The translations under genes and the position numbers were made by a program. A stretch of 64,000 bases of DNA from Telopea speciosissima (Eukaryota; Streptophyta; Magnoliopsida; Proteales; Proteaceae), in contig NC_057916.1 in assembly GCF_018873765.1 (NCBI RefSeq), positions 13,451,501-13,515,500 of the forward strand. Direction: 5' to 3'. The notes below the pieces were generated by a model. The model was not told the DNA's origin. It saw only the letters and a list, made by a program, of their open reading frames with translations, and did no database searches. Positions 25,396-34,670 of this stretch are shown here, in pieces. Position 1 is the stretch's first letter, and every line of letters begins with the position of its first letter.

Positions 25396-25820
25396 AAACG
25401 AGAGCAGCATTTCATCCACCTAAGTTGCACCTCAGTTAGTATTTCATAACAAAGAAGTATCTTCAAGTTCCTCACCAGCTTCCATGGTCCTTCTGGAAGA
25501 AGAATTGGTGCTGGAGGTACGTATTTTGAGGATTCGTCCACACTAGAAGAAGCAGTGACAACCCTAAAATCACGCCGCGAAGAACAAAACGAGCGCCAGG
25601 GCTGCAAAGTACGTAAAAGTATTATGATTTGCACAATTCAGGACGAAATTAAGACTGCGACGGATGAAGACGAAAAGTAAAAGAAACCAAGTTGAAGCTA
25701 GCTAAAAAACAGAACCCTTTCAGACTTTCAGTTTCTCTAGAAACACACCTTTCTTCCATTGATCTCGGGAACTCGGATAGTAACATGCGGATGAACAGAG
25801 AAAGCCATTTGAGCAGCCAT
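1489..25820 (-). CDS. ArgJ: Arginine biosynthesis bifunctional protein ArgJ, chloroplastic (glutamate N-acetyltransferase / amino-acid acetyltransferase), 3' partial
   Basis: Transfers acetyl from N-acetylornithine to glutamate in the plastid cyclic arginine pathway. Fifteen exons on the minus strand: 25749-25820, 25476-25601, 23962-24085, 23680-23753, 22463-22507, 16435-16485, 15268-15336, 15026-15084, 14804-14873, 9921-10001, 9755-9841, 2882-3004, 2362-2424, 1731-1808, 1489-1646. All join in frame (1280 nt, 426 codons plus 2 nt); plant ArgJ proteins are about 468 residues, so only the last ~42 are missing. Residues 1-50 are Ser/Arg-rich, like a transit peptide. [11 protein letters not shown] starts the mature domain. 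The autocleavage site is HPDM-A-T-ML at 249-256; Thr254 is the expected nucleophile. VDGDTSTND and YGRDPNWGR are also conserved. Odd points: very long introns full of transposons, and a GC donor after exon 14. Exons were placed by conserved protein sequence plus splice sites; family assignment is firm. Confidence 0.95.
1647..1730 (-). other. GC-AG intron 14 of ArgJ
   Basis: Exon 14 ends in ...CTTGTCAAG and the next bases on the minus strand are GCATGAG, so the 5' splice site is GC; the 3' end is CTCTTCAG. Using the upstream GT (CTT|GTCAAG) keeps the frame but removes a Val-Lys pair that the family keeps before [17 protein letters not shown] intron of 84 bp is therefore the better reading. Confidence 0.75.
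3250..3595 (-). mobile_element. Solo LTR (copia-type) with 5-bp target-site duplication
   Basis: Read on the minus strand the element runs from TGTTAAGAGTATTG at 3590 to ATACTGTTACA at 3255, so it has the TG...CA ends and short inverted termini of an LTR (336 bp). It is flanked by the direct repeat atgta at 3250-3254 and 3591-3595. It contains a TATAAATA-like box near 3376-3383 in the same orientation. No internal coding sequence or primer-binding site is adjacent, so it is a solo LTR left by LTR-LTR recombination, in an intron and in the same orientation as ArgJ. Confidence 0.85.
3596..5101. other. AT-rich intronic sequence, probably old LTR remnants, no gene
   Basis: No conserved protein is encoded. 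Sequence around 3900-4020 (ataaatagaattcctc, TATA-like) and 4370-4560 looks like parts of an LTR, split by the LINE 3' end at about 4025-4302. No family could be assigned. Confidence 0.4.
4025..4302 (+). mobile_element. 5'-truncated L1-type LINE, 3' end with poly(A)
   Basis: The 3' end has a C-rich tract, then stgtatttct-like sequence and ggtaatgaatttttattcaaccc followed by an A-run at 4289-4302. The same arrangement (C tract, tgtatttctttctt, ggtaatacatttttattcacc, A-run) ends the long LINE at 60.9-61.0 kb, so this is a short relative of it. The left boundary is uncertain; gagcttttag (4014-4023) and gagttttag after the A-run may be a degraded target-site duplication. Confidence 0.65.
5102..5324 (+). 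repeat. 5' LTR of the truncated copia element
   Basis: TG...CA-bounded segment ending immediately before the primer-binding site tggtattagagc at 5325. It contains a TATA-like aatataaataaa box near 5256. No second copy was found in the window, so the left boundary rests only on the TG start and the typical ~220-bp size. Confidence 0.65.
5102..8756 (+). mobile_element. Truncated Ty1/copia retrotransposon (LTR, gag, protease, integrase; no RT)
   Basis: A 5' LTR (about 5102-5324, TGTTAAAATATG...TTCTAACA) is followed directly by a primer-binding site tggtattagagc (one change from the initiator-tRNA-Met site). A gag-type reading frame starts at 6056 and carries a zinc knuckle [19 protein letters not shown] near 6806. 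The protease motif near 7140 reads [13 protein letters not shown], with Ser for the usual Gly after the catalytic Asp. Integrase follows from 7550: HHCC finger (HRRLGH, CEAC), then D, D and E in [15 protein letters not shown] and SERKNRH. There are many stops and frameshifts. Reverse transcriptase, RNase H and a 3' LTR are absent: copia-like sequence stops near 8756, next to a repeat unit. Dead element lying antisense in ArgJ intron 11. Confidence 0.9.
8764..9190 (+). repeat. Uncharacterised ~430-bp interspersed repeat, copy 1
   Basis: Begins tccaacaagtccaagattgc and runs to cataaataagtgtttgtcttgg. Two further copies in the same orientation lie at 12873-13320 and 18246-18675. It has no coding potential that I recognise. 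Copy 1 starts where the copia element is broken off. Beyond it, about 9240-9390 is rich in gagatctcg motifs, a feature also seen after copy 2. Confidence 0.75.
10588..10872. repeat. Tandem duplication, period about 143 bp, two copies
   Basis: The segment beginning aacccactcattgttacta at 10588 repeats at 10731 with only scattered changes, and the first bases recur a third time at 10873. Each unit carries an A-rich run and gcaggcactatgctgctgg. It is intronic and not coding. Confidence 0.9.
12873..13320 (+). repeat. Uncharacterised ~430-bp interspersed repeat, copy 2
   Basis: Same unit as at 8764-9190 (aagtccaagattgcttaaat ... cataaataagtgtttgtctt), a few per cent diverged and with a small insertion of agtaaatgaaat near its end. 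Followed at 13440-13556 by sequence rich in gagatctcg, as after copy 1. Confidence 0.75.
14338..14675. repeat. Tandem duplication, period 176 bp, two copies
   Basis: cccattcaccacatggttgc at 14338 is repeated at 14514, and the following sequence is identical by eye until about 14675. The near-perfect identity suggests a recent event (or an assembly duplication). It lies in ArgJ intron 9, about 130 bp downstream of exon 9 in the direction of transcription. Confidence 0.9.
17644..18771. mobile_element. hAT-like element with catagttg...caactatg termini
   Basis: Left end catagttgttaaggc and right end gccttgacaactatg are inverted, and both subterminal regions are rich in cctaggcg and aaggcg motifs. 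The flanking 8-mers ttatgagc and tcatggac match at 5 of 8 positions, so the target duplication is only weakly supported. It has no transposase. Inside are short repeated units (aaaatcaacattaagccacatcaagtcat, 17800-17960) and copy 3 of the ~430-bp repeat. Confidence 0.65.
18246..18675 (+). repeat. Uncharacterised ~430-bp interspersed repeat, copy 3
   Basis: Same unit as copies 1 and 2 (caaatccaagattgcttaaa ... cggcataaataaggg), more diverged. It sits within the hAT-like element 17644-18771. Confidence 0.75.
19465..20082. mobile_element. hAT-like MITE with 8-bp target-site duplication
   Basis: Left end catggtacaaaatttcgtga and right end (reverse complement) catagtactatatctcgcga form imperfect terminal inverted repeats. 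Both arms are full of ccgaaatttcgg/gatatatcg motifs. The flanks gtgccagc (19457-19464) and gtgacagc (20083-20090) are an 8-bp duplication with one mismatch, the size made by hAT transposases. The interior is non-coding, so it is non-autonomous. Confidence 0.8.
20275..21665 (-). pseudogene. L-type lectin-domain receptor kinase fragment, broken
   Basis: Minus strand. A signal peptide starts at 21665 ([20 protein letters not shown]) and is followed after an in-frame stop by the legume-lectin start ([20 protein letters not shown], then [13 protein letters not shown]). After frameshifts come [23 protein letters not shown] with a stop, and [11 protein letters not shown]. About 0.6 kb of unrelated sequence (roughly 20600-21190) then interrupts the domain, which resumes with [19 protein letters not shown] near 20590 and ends with [14 protein letters not shown] and the FVGFS segment. 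No transmembrane or kinase part follows. Stops, frameshifts and the insertion show it is dead. It lies in an ArgJ intron on the same strand, downstream of an LTR and primer-binding site. Confidence 0.85.
22029..22412 (-). mobile_element. Antisense LTR plus primer-binding site (retroelement fragment)
   Basis: On the minus strand an LTR-like segment runs from TGTTGGAATTCTAG (22412) to TTGATTTTGTCACA (22041), directly followed by TGGTATCAGAGCA (22040-22028), a perfect initiator-Met tRNA primer-binding site. This marks a 5' LTR and the start of an internal region. No gag or pol follows; the next recognisable sequence is the lectin kinase fragment. The same 3' LTR terminus (tgtgacaaaatcaaagttaa on the plus strand) also occurs at 16729. 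Confidence 0.7.
23448..23555. mobile_element. Short hAT-like MITE with hairpin end and 8-bp target-site duplication
   Basis: catagttgtcaaggtg and its exact reverse complement flank a 6-base loop (23448-23485), and the element ends gtgacaactatg at 23555. Flanking 8-mers attccatt and tttccatt match at 7 of 8. The termini are those of the element at 17644-18771, so it belongs to the same family. It lies in ArgJ intron 4. Confidence 0.75.
25356..25393. repeat. (AT)n microsatellite
   Basis: Uninterrupted at-dinucleotide run in ArgJ intron 2. Confidence 0.95.
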
Positions 25821-27359
25821 TACTTAGTATTCAAAAACTCCCGAGCCTGCTAAGTATCCAAAAATTCACTGTGGCTCGGGAACGAAACGGAGACTCTAAG
25901 CTCGAGTTTCTCACAGAGTTGGAGGTTTTGCCCGATCTTCCAATAGGTTCAGAGTGAGAGAAAAATAATAACAAAACAAAAAAGGCGGGAAGAGTTGGCT
26001 TTCGGCCCTTTCCGAATCTAACTCTCTTTTTAGGGTAAGTTTCCGAAAACGAATTACATCCTTATCGAATCTCTCTGAGGGAGACTTCCATAATATGGCC
26101 GAGTATGTCATCCGTTCATGTTCTTTGCTTATTTCCGGCGCAATCGTCAGTCGTGAGATATCTTGGCCCACTTTGAGCCCGAAAGGCTGATATATCTTGG
26201 CCTGAGGGCCGATCAGGACTGGACATTTTTAACCCTGAGTCAGGTTAGGTCCGGCCACCGTGGATATAATATTATAATATATATATTATAAATTTTAAAT
26301 GTTATTTACATTTTGTTATATAATATATATTATATATAGAGATAATAAGTGATATAAAATATTTTATGTAAAATTGATAATTTTCTTCCTGGTTCGACTC
26401 TGACGGTGGGTGGGTCAAGGTTGTATTTTTCAGGCCCTGAGTCAGGATCCGGCCTAGGCCCAACTAAGGGGATTCATGATTGGGCTAGGGTTTTATAAAG
26501 TCCAACCCAATCCGACCCTGTTGTAGCCCTATCTGATACAAGTGAATATTTTTTATTTTAAAAAACTTGAAATTTTGGGAAATTATTATTATCATAAAGG
26601 TATGATATTTTACTAAGGCAAAAATTTTGATGCTTAGCCTTGCATTTGCAACTTATTTGATGGAGTTGATGGGAGAATTTCCTACGATTTTTTTCCTTTC
26701 TAACTAAGTTACCATGCAACCACCCAACTTTGAATAGCCCAAAGGTACTCAATTGGTAAAGACCAACATCTCACAATAGAAAGGTCATGAGTTAGGTCAT
26801 GAGTTCAATTCGCCTCGAGCCTACTTTAAAAACTTTGAGTGGGAATAGATGGTTGAGACTGAAAAGCCCACAATAATTATTCATGTTTTTATTCTCAATG
26901 GCTTTGAGAGTCTTTTAGAACTTTCTTGATGTTTTTATTTTTATAAAAGTGTAATCACACAAACCACACACATCAATCCCAAAAGATTAACCAACATTTA
27001 GAACCATAGAATGACAACTTTTAGAACTTTTTTGGTGTTATTGTGAGATGGTGATAAGATATCAATTTAGGGTTTTGCAACCCATTGTGGAATGGTATCT
27101 ACAAGTGAAAAATGGAAAGATAATAATATAAGATTGCATTAGGCTACGGTAAAATATTGCATTGAGGATTCATGAGATAAAATTACAATAAAAGAACGTT
27201 GCTTGGTCGCATGGCTCCTACACCAAGGCATAAGAGCATGCCAAATTATTGCTCAACGTCTTGCTCTTATGTGATTATTGTACAACCTCTTGCCCTTATG
27301 TGGAATTTGTTCTTTGTCCGGAGTGTGATCTACACCATTAATGCTCCCATGTGTCTATC

Positions 27360-27390
<31 letters not shown>

Positions 27391-29052
27391 TTTATTTATG
27401 AAATGACATTTTTAGCCCTCCTTATTGGTGGAGGGAAGAGATAGACCCGAGAGTTCTAGTGTAGGCCACACTCCCTGACAAATAACACTCCCCCAAATTT
27501 CTATTGGTTTTGTTAGTTTATTTGTTATTCTGAGGATTAGTCTCTGTTTATATGATATGAAGGCTATGCCTGCTGTTTAATTTTTAGGCTGTACTCTTCT
27601 TCTTCTTCTTAAGGTCCATTACAAATAAAAAATTGGAAGAGGGTTCTCTCTTCAGTAGAGGATATGGATTTATTTCACAATATCGGAATCAAGGTATTAG
27701 GAACAGTTTTGGTCGTATCGATACTGATACCAATATATATCAAGCCATATCGGTATCGATTCCAGATAAAAACAGTATTTTTCATTAAAAAAAAAATACA
27801 ATGGGTATTGGTGGATCCGTATTGATTAGGTATAGATATCAGTTACGCTCAATATCAATACAAATCGAATTATACAGCTGATCCGATACTGATTCCTAAA
27901 ACCATGATAGAGGGTGTAGAGGAGAGATATTGACAGAGAGCCATGACATAACCTACCCCGCTTGCTCAAAAATATATATTTTTTTCTAAAAAATATTCAA
28001 TTTAAAATTTACCCTTTTTCTCTGTCAACTATCACCTACCTATCATTCCTTCTTCTCCAAATCTACAATTTGTTGTCTCATGTCTTCTCTCTTCTTATGT
28101 AAACCTTCAACATAACATTTCTCCACAAAACCATTCTTTCTCTTGTCATACGCTATCTAGATCTCTACTTGAACAACTACTGATCGAATCATCTATTTCC
28201 TCATTTTGGCTTCCAATCTCATTGAAAAGAATAGCATCACTATCCTCCCCCCCCACCCCCAACCAAATAAAAAAGAAAAAAAGCATCCATGAATTATTAA
28301 TTTTTCTCCACAATTCTACTATTTGAAAATCTTTATTCTGGCATTTGGTTTGGGAGAGGGTTTCCTACATCAACATGTGGGAATATATTCTCATACCAAG
28401 TAATTATTTTTCCTTTATGGAAGTGTAGGCTGTGGCTATGTTGTTCATGTCTTTAACTGGCCTTGGGTTGATATTCAAACTAATCTATGCCCCCATAGAT
28501 CAATGTAATGTTTTGAAAATATTAAAATTGCTTGAAGCACAAGAACCAATTAATGATAGACCACGAACCATTTTTTTCTTTCTAATTTATTTCTCCACCT
28601 CCCTTTCTTCTATTGGTTTTCTTGAAATTCTTCTTCACCTTCTCTCTCTACCTCTCCATGTATATGTGAGAGCGAAATAGTACTTTGGCTTCGTACCGAT
28701 TATTTCCCTACAATTAAATCACAGATGCAGAATAGAACCACAAAAGAAAGACAGATAACAAAAAGGAAGGAAAATATAACCAAACCATATACTGAAGGCG
28801 CCTAAAATAAAAACAAAATTTTTTTTAACCTTAATAGTTCAAGAAAAGAGATGCGATAAGCCCAGCACAGAGTATAGTTTGGCAATTAATGAGGAAAAAA
28901 TAAGAATGATAATCGATAATGATATTTTCTTCTCCACTCTTTTAGAATCTAATACACACCCAATTCCTCCACTCGATTTTAATTCCACCCACAATCCGGA
29001 TAAGTGTTTCTAATTAAACAATCCAAAGACTAAATTCTTCCAATCAGGGGAA
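25821..29052. other. Intergenic region upstream of ArgJ
   Basis: Contains the ArgJ 5' leader and promoter side (just above 25820; no clear TATA box was fixed), AT-rich sequence (26265-26345), a (CT)n run (about 27358-27390) and degenerate tatcgatacc motifs (27680-27900) typical of decayed MITEs. No conserved protein is encoded. Confidence 0.6.
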
Positions 29053-31562
29053 TCACCCACACCATCCAATAGTTTTGTTTGTCCTGAAGCCAGTTTCTGA
29101 AGGCTCTGGTTCTGGTTTAGGTGGCGACCTTGGTTCTCTAGGTTTTGCAGGATCGACAAAAATAACCCACCCGTCCAAAAACTTGGCATTCATCCCTTGT
29201 CGAGCCTCCTCTGCTTCTTCTATGGTTGCATATCTTACAAAGCCAAACCCCTTTGACCTTCCAGAAGTCCTGTCTGTAATGACTTTTGCTGCAAAATTAT
29301 CATTTATAGAGATCATATTGTAGCAAAGCCACACAAAGATAAGGATAATATCAAAAGCAGGTTGGAATTCCATGTACCTTCAAGAAGCTGGCCAAAAGGA
29401 GAGAATGCCTCTTTCAGCTTTTCATCTGTGGTTAATCTTGAAAGGCCTGAGTCACATCACAGCAAGAATTGGGTAAGATATTAAGTAAAATGAGTCAATA
29501 CTGCAATACATTACTACAGTTATCATGGAGGCCTTAATTCACTACACATTCTCCAATTCAGGGGAAATACATTTTATTCTTTATATTACCTTTATAATCA
29601 TAATACAAATAATTGAGTATAATGCTTTGGATCTTCCATACCACTTTGTTCACTATACCTCCCTCTACCCATGAGGGAGGAGACACATGTGCCCACATCA
29701 GCAGGGACTGATGGAGCTATTAATAAGCAGAATTTGAAATGTTGGGGGGGGGGGGGGGATTCATAAATGAAAAGGAAAGAGGGAATGGTGTCGCGAGTAT
29801 CCACCTTCTTCCCCATGCTAGGCTCAAGCACATGGAGACCTGAACCCTTTCTCTTCAAAAAACCGTATAATAAGAAAAATTCTAAAATAAACAGAAAAAG
29901 AAATAGAAGAGGAGGTAAAGATGAAGGATAAGCATTCTTCTTTTTTTTTTTCCAGCTAAGAGAGCAAGAGTAACGACAAGTAATAAAATCACCTGAAGGA
30001 GGGGAAATAAATATGTTTTAGGATTGCAGAAGCAGTGCTGGTCATTGTCAATATTTTTTGCCTACGAGGAAAAGAAAATGAGGCTCAGGTTGTTTTGAAA
30101 TATAAAGAGATGGATCCACAACAGCTATACAGGAAATCTGTTATTTATAGACTATAAGTTGGCAGTGCTGATGCACTTCGATTTTTGCATATGGGATAGG
30201 GAACCCAAGATCAGGTCCTTTTCAAAGTTCATAACCCTCATAGGCAGTGCTTGTCAATTTATGCATGAATGCTTCCTCTTCATCTTCAATTCAATGTTCT
30301 TTTTCTTCTTCCCCTTCAATCCCTGTGTTCAATATAATCTTCTTCTGGAAACTCGGAATATAGTTTCCTTTTTCCCCCTCTTCCCGACATTCTCCTTCTT
30401 AATAGCTCCATCAGTTCCCACTGACTCCACATGTAGACCTATGGATATGTTTTCCCTCACCCATGGTAGGAGGTATAGCAATCAAAGCAGTATAGAGGAT
30501 CCAAAGCATAACTCGCTAACAGATATACAGTCCCATCCAACTCATGATGTATCAACTAAGCATTAGCTGGAATTAATTCTTCTTCCTAATGATGTATCAG
30601 GAAAAGGACTTTGTTGACATACAAAATGCTGCATACACCAATGGTAGTGGAAACCAAAACAAACCATACTAGCGGAAACCAGACAACCACTATAATCTCC
30701 CATCAGGTCCTATTCTTTCTCATATGATAGGACGCAAACTGAATGAGACATGGAACTATTTAGTATGAATCAAACTGTTGCTAATGGACAGATCAGTCTC
30801 ACTACCTTACAAAGCTCGATCAGTAGAAAGTGTGAAGCGAAGAGCTGCAATTGGGTCAGGGTTCCATTTGGAGATCATGACAATACAGAGATCTCTAATT
30901 TTATGGATCCATCTTTTCACATTCATCAATCCAGCTAATGCATATTTGAGTCCAAAAGATATCATAAGGTAATTAATTATTCATGATATCCATCCGACAG
31001 TCATTTGACTACCAGTATCAGACCACAAGAAGGCAGCCACCCCTAGCCACTGAGGCGTGCACCCCATTCTTTGCAGGTGACAATACTTTTCATCATGGAT
31101 GAAGACGTAAGAGCTTATGTGGTAAAAATAATGACTGTGAGGCAGTGCAGTTTGACAATTCCCAACCAAGACCGTTCACTTCAAAAGTAATGAATGTCCT
31201 ATTGTTCTGCAATTCCTATTCCAGCATTGGCAACCATAAAGATTGGGTCCTAAAGTTCATTACTATTCAACATAAGATGACAACAAAAAATCAAATTATT
31301 TTTTTTGGGGGATGGGGTTTACTCAATAATTAAAGCCCAATGAATTGTAACAAATGAAATTAGGAAAAAAAAAAAAAGGGGGGGAGAAAGGAATACCAGC
31401 ATAGCACTAATGCGATGGTTTAAGTCTAAACGTACCGCTAACGAAGAGCTTCGAAGTGGTCAAGGAAGAGTTCAAACGGATTGGGGTAAATCGCCATTGC
31501 AGAAGGGGCGAAGACTTCAGCTGATCAGTGAGAACGCGACGGACACCAGAAGCAAACGCCAT
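29053..31562 (-). CDS. Small organellar RRM RNA-binding protein (ORRM/mitochondrial RBP type), 143 aa
   Basis: Three exons on the minus strand, 31436-31562, 29378-29446 and 29053-29288, join in frame to give 143 residues. A basic, Ser-rich N-terminus (MAFASGVRRVLTDQ...) looks like a mitochondrial presequence. A single RRM follows: RNP2 LFVSGL at 39-44, which spans the exon 1/2 junction, and RNP1 KGFGFVRY at 78-85. GKFLDGWVI-type sequence (AKFLDGWVIF, 100-109) closes the fold. The tail is Pro/Glu-rich (PREPRSPPKPEPEPSE). The architecture matches plant organelle RRM proteins, some of which act in C-to-U RNA editing; the family is clear but which member is not. Start and stop are unambiguous and all sites are GT-AG. 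Intron 1 (2.0 kb) holds an inverted repeat. Confidence 0.93.
29615..30512. repeat. Inverted repeat (~115-bp arms) in intron 1 of the RRM gene
   Basis: The left arm (about 29615-29730, atgctttggatcttccatac ... atggagctatta) is the imperfect reverse complement of the right arm (about 30395-30512, taatagctccatcag ... ggatccaaagcata). They are separated by ~670 bp. This could be a decayed inverted-repeat transposon or two copies in opposite orientation. A G-run sits at 29744-29758. Confidence 0.75.
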
Positions 31563-32401
31563 ACCCTAGTAATTCTTGTAAGAACACGAGCGAAACGGAG
31601 TCTCCACAGTCCTAGATGGATAGTCACCACAAGGGGGGTGTTGGAAGTTCTTGCGAGAATTTGAAGAACCCTAAACCTCCGCTAATCTACAAGAAGACTA
31701 AATAGCAACAGTCCAAATGGCACAGGGGCGGGACAGTGGTGGCAGGTTGTGTAATATCTCAAATTGGACAGTTTTTTTGTTTTTTGTTTTATTATTATTA
31801 TTTTTTAAATATATGAGATTAAATGGAGCTGTCTTGGGAAAGGAAAAAAATATTCTGCGGTGTTCTAATCTTGCGGTGAACTGCAGTGCGGCCCTGAGAG
31901 CTCGACACATGAAAGTTGTAATATCCAACAGTGCCAAGTTCAAGAAGAAATGAAAAAAAACTGCCTTGCCAAACTTGCATTGTTGGATGAAGCTTCTTCC
32001 ACGTGTTGAGCTCTCAAGCCCATGGTTTTAAGTATCTATATCGTATCGCCCGATACCGGTTTTGCTAGTCACCAATTTCAATTCTATCAAACGAGCTGAA
32101 TTGACATGTTTAGTTATGGTACAAACTAGCTTAGTTGACATGTTTTTCTGGTGTTCACATCCTATATGTATTTACGGAAAAAAAAAAAACAAACGTCCTA
32201 TATGTGATTTTTTTTTTACTGAAAATTGGGAAATTATTAGGGAAAAGGTTTTTGTGGACACATGAGGCAAAATGACCGTCCAGCCTCCATGAAATGCAAA
32301 ATGATGCTAATGTTGATGCTTCTACGTGTGCTTTCATTGCCCCGGAAAATAATTCTCGCCAATTCACTAAAGCCCGACAGTGTGGCAATGCTAGCCTGCT
32401 A

Positions 32402-32512
32402 AGTGGAGATGCCGACACGTGGCAGCTCAGACATCCAACAACCCGAGCTCAATAACTATGTTGAGCTTGGACCGTTGGATGTCTCAGCTGCCACATGTCG
32501 GCATCTCCAACT
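32402..32512. repeat. Long hairpin / foldback element
   Basis: agtggagatgccgacacgtg ... agctcaa pairs with ttgagctt ... catctccaact over about 52 bp per arm with a few mismatches and an ~8-base loop (around taactatg). The arms contain a G-box-like acacgtgg. It may be a MITE or a small-RNA-producing foldback; no target duplication is clear. Confidence 0.8.
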
Positions 32513-33810
32513 AGCACTGCCGAGCTTTAGGAATTGGAGAGGATTAAAATCCCATTGCCCCCCCCCTCTGGTGCATAGGGGCTACACTCCCAAAAGAAAA
32601 CACTTACCCTTACAAAAGTACGGCATACAGATGATATGTTGGTTCCAACCATTGGATAGTGATGATGTGATCTAGTTAGCCAATTTTCAAATTTCATGGT
32701 CCAATTCAATTAAATACCCCCTTTTGTAATGACAAACATCTTGTGTAGAACATTGCTTGGTCACGTGACTCCTACGCCCAGGAGTGCACAAAATTACAGC
32801 CCTACCCTTGTGAAATAAAGAAAAAAAATCTCATCTATGTTGATGCCCCTGTGCATGCATGCTCTCATTGGTCCCCGCACTGATGCAGGGGCCACACAAC
32901 TAAGCAACGATCTCTTGCCCAGTATATATATAGGGACAAAGTTCTCTGCACTGGGGGCACGGGGTGGGCAAAATGATTGTCCCGCCCCCTATATGACCCA
33001 AACCCCGCCCATGTCTTGACCCATGTGTCTGGGTGCAACCTACGCCTTGATGCGCTCCTGGACAGAGAACGTGCGCCCATATATATATATATATATGGGG
33101 AAAAAGCATGCTAACCAGTCACATGGTTCTTGTGCCCAGACACAAGACGTCATGAAATTACCACTCAAATCCCAATGAACTAAATAATCCCCTTCAATTG
33201 ACCATTACCCTCTACGGGCCCTTGCCCACGGCTTCTAACTACGATAGTGTGGCACTTGATATTTCACTCTCGGATCTAATCCAATGATCCAAAGAAACAC
33301 ATCTACTAAATACTCAATCAAGTTAAAAGCAAAAGGTCCTGACTTGTGACACTGAGCAAAGGCAATTTCAGCCGCATCAAAGGATAGAAACGCATGGTAA
33401 TTCGAATCCGTCGAATCAAAGGCGAAATCATTTGCTTAAGCAAGGGATTTTTCTTTTTCAACGAATCAATGCTCCTACATTTGTTCTTATTGGCTCTAGT
33501 GTTGGTGCAAGCGCTACACGCCCAGACAAAGATGTGTTACTCATAAAAATGGATGACTCATATTTGTCATGTGATTTTCAGAAACATCACCTCTCCCGTT
33601 GTTACATAAATAATTATACATTTATTTTTTTTTCTTGGACAAAATCACATGCTTGACAGCTAGAGTTTAAAACCCAAGAATCAAGAACCGGATCAGTCCT
33701 GACTGATTTCATTTCTATCAATTTATCGGTAGTATGTCGATAAATTGGGCCAGCAAATATTGTTGAATAATGGTAACACTCCATTCCTTGAAGGTGACAA
33801 TACTTTTCAT

Positions 33811-33911
33811 CTTGGTTTTAAGTCCAAACGGACCGCTGATCGACGAAGAACTTCGAAGAGGTCAAGGAAGAGTTCAAACGGCTTGGTGCAAATCACCATC
33901 GCAGAAGGGGC
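33811..33911 (-). pseudogene. Partial duplicate of RRM-gene exon 1
   Basis: Closely matches 31411-31510, the 3' part of exon 1 plus the first bases of intron 1 of the RRM gene, in the same orientation, 2.3 kb upstream. Immediately beside it, ggtgacaatacttttcatc (33792-33810) also matches intron sequence at 31077-31095, so two separate pieces of the gene are now adjacent. It has no initiation codon and is not expected to be coding. Confidence 0.8.
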
Positions 33912-33928
33912 ATATCTATCTATCTATA

Positions 33929-33971
<43 letters not shown>

Positions 33972-34004
33972 AATAGAAAACTATCCAGTCGTGCTCCCAG
34001 CGCG

Positions 34005-34108
34005 CCTAGACACAGACCACGCCTTAGGCACCTGTGATTTCCCCCTTTACATGGATGGGGGCCAAGGCGATCATTTTCCAGGCGCCCAAGGCGTGGTCTA
34101 TGTCTAGG
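34005..34108. repeat. Short hairpin
   Basis: cctagacacagaccacgcct (34005-34024, continuing to 34034) pairs with ggcgtggtctatgtctagg at the other end, with a ~44-bp spacer. It lies next to an (AT)n run. Confidence 0.7.
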
Positions 34109-34670
34109 GAACCATTCATGTATTTAGTTCACGGCATTGCTGATGATATCGGTCACCCCTGATATCGATACATATTTGCTGTATCAGCTCGTTTCTTATC
34201 AAAACAACATTTTCCCATTTTTTTTTTTAATAAAAAAACTTATATCCATGCCGTGATGGATGTGTATCAGTCTGGTATCTGCATCAGTCAGCCGATGCCG
34301 ATCCAATTGTTGGCCTTGGCACCGTCGTTGGGAGTACAAAATGGATTTCCATTAGAAGACAATACAACAATTAAATCCCAAAGGGCATAGAATGCATGCA
34401 TGATAAAATGTCTGCATGCACGGATATTGGTTTCTCCGGTCTCGGCTTATGTACAAGCATCTCTTCTCATAAGTTTTTTTTATCCTTTTTCTCCCCCTTT
34501 TTTCTTTCATTCGTTCTTTCATTACAACAATTTCTCAAAACAATGATTTGTGCTGCCTACAAACAAAATGGCAGCCAACAAAAAAAAAGCAGCGTAATAA
34601 AAATAAAAAATAAAAAACAAAATCCAATTCCAAACATGACTGAAACTCCAAATGATAATAAGTGAAGCAG

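Larger units (their letters stand above)
31563..34670. other. Intergenic region with hairpins, microsatellites and a duplicated exon fragment
   Basis: Upstream of the RRM gene and downstream of the acyltransferase gene. It contains a strong hairpin (32402-32512), (AT)n runs (33078-33096, 33930-33967), a partial copy of RRM exon 1 (33811-33911) and a second hairpin (34005-34108). No gene is recognised. Confidence 0.6.

Noticed and set aside
33745..33976. Open frames ending in Ile-Tyr repeats
   Set aside because: Translation of an (AT)n microsatellite and of the duplicated exon fragment.
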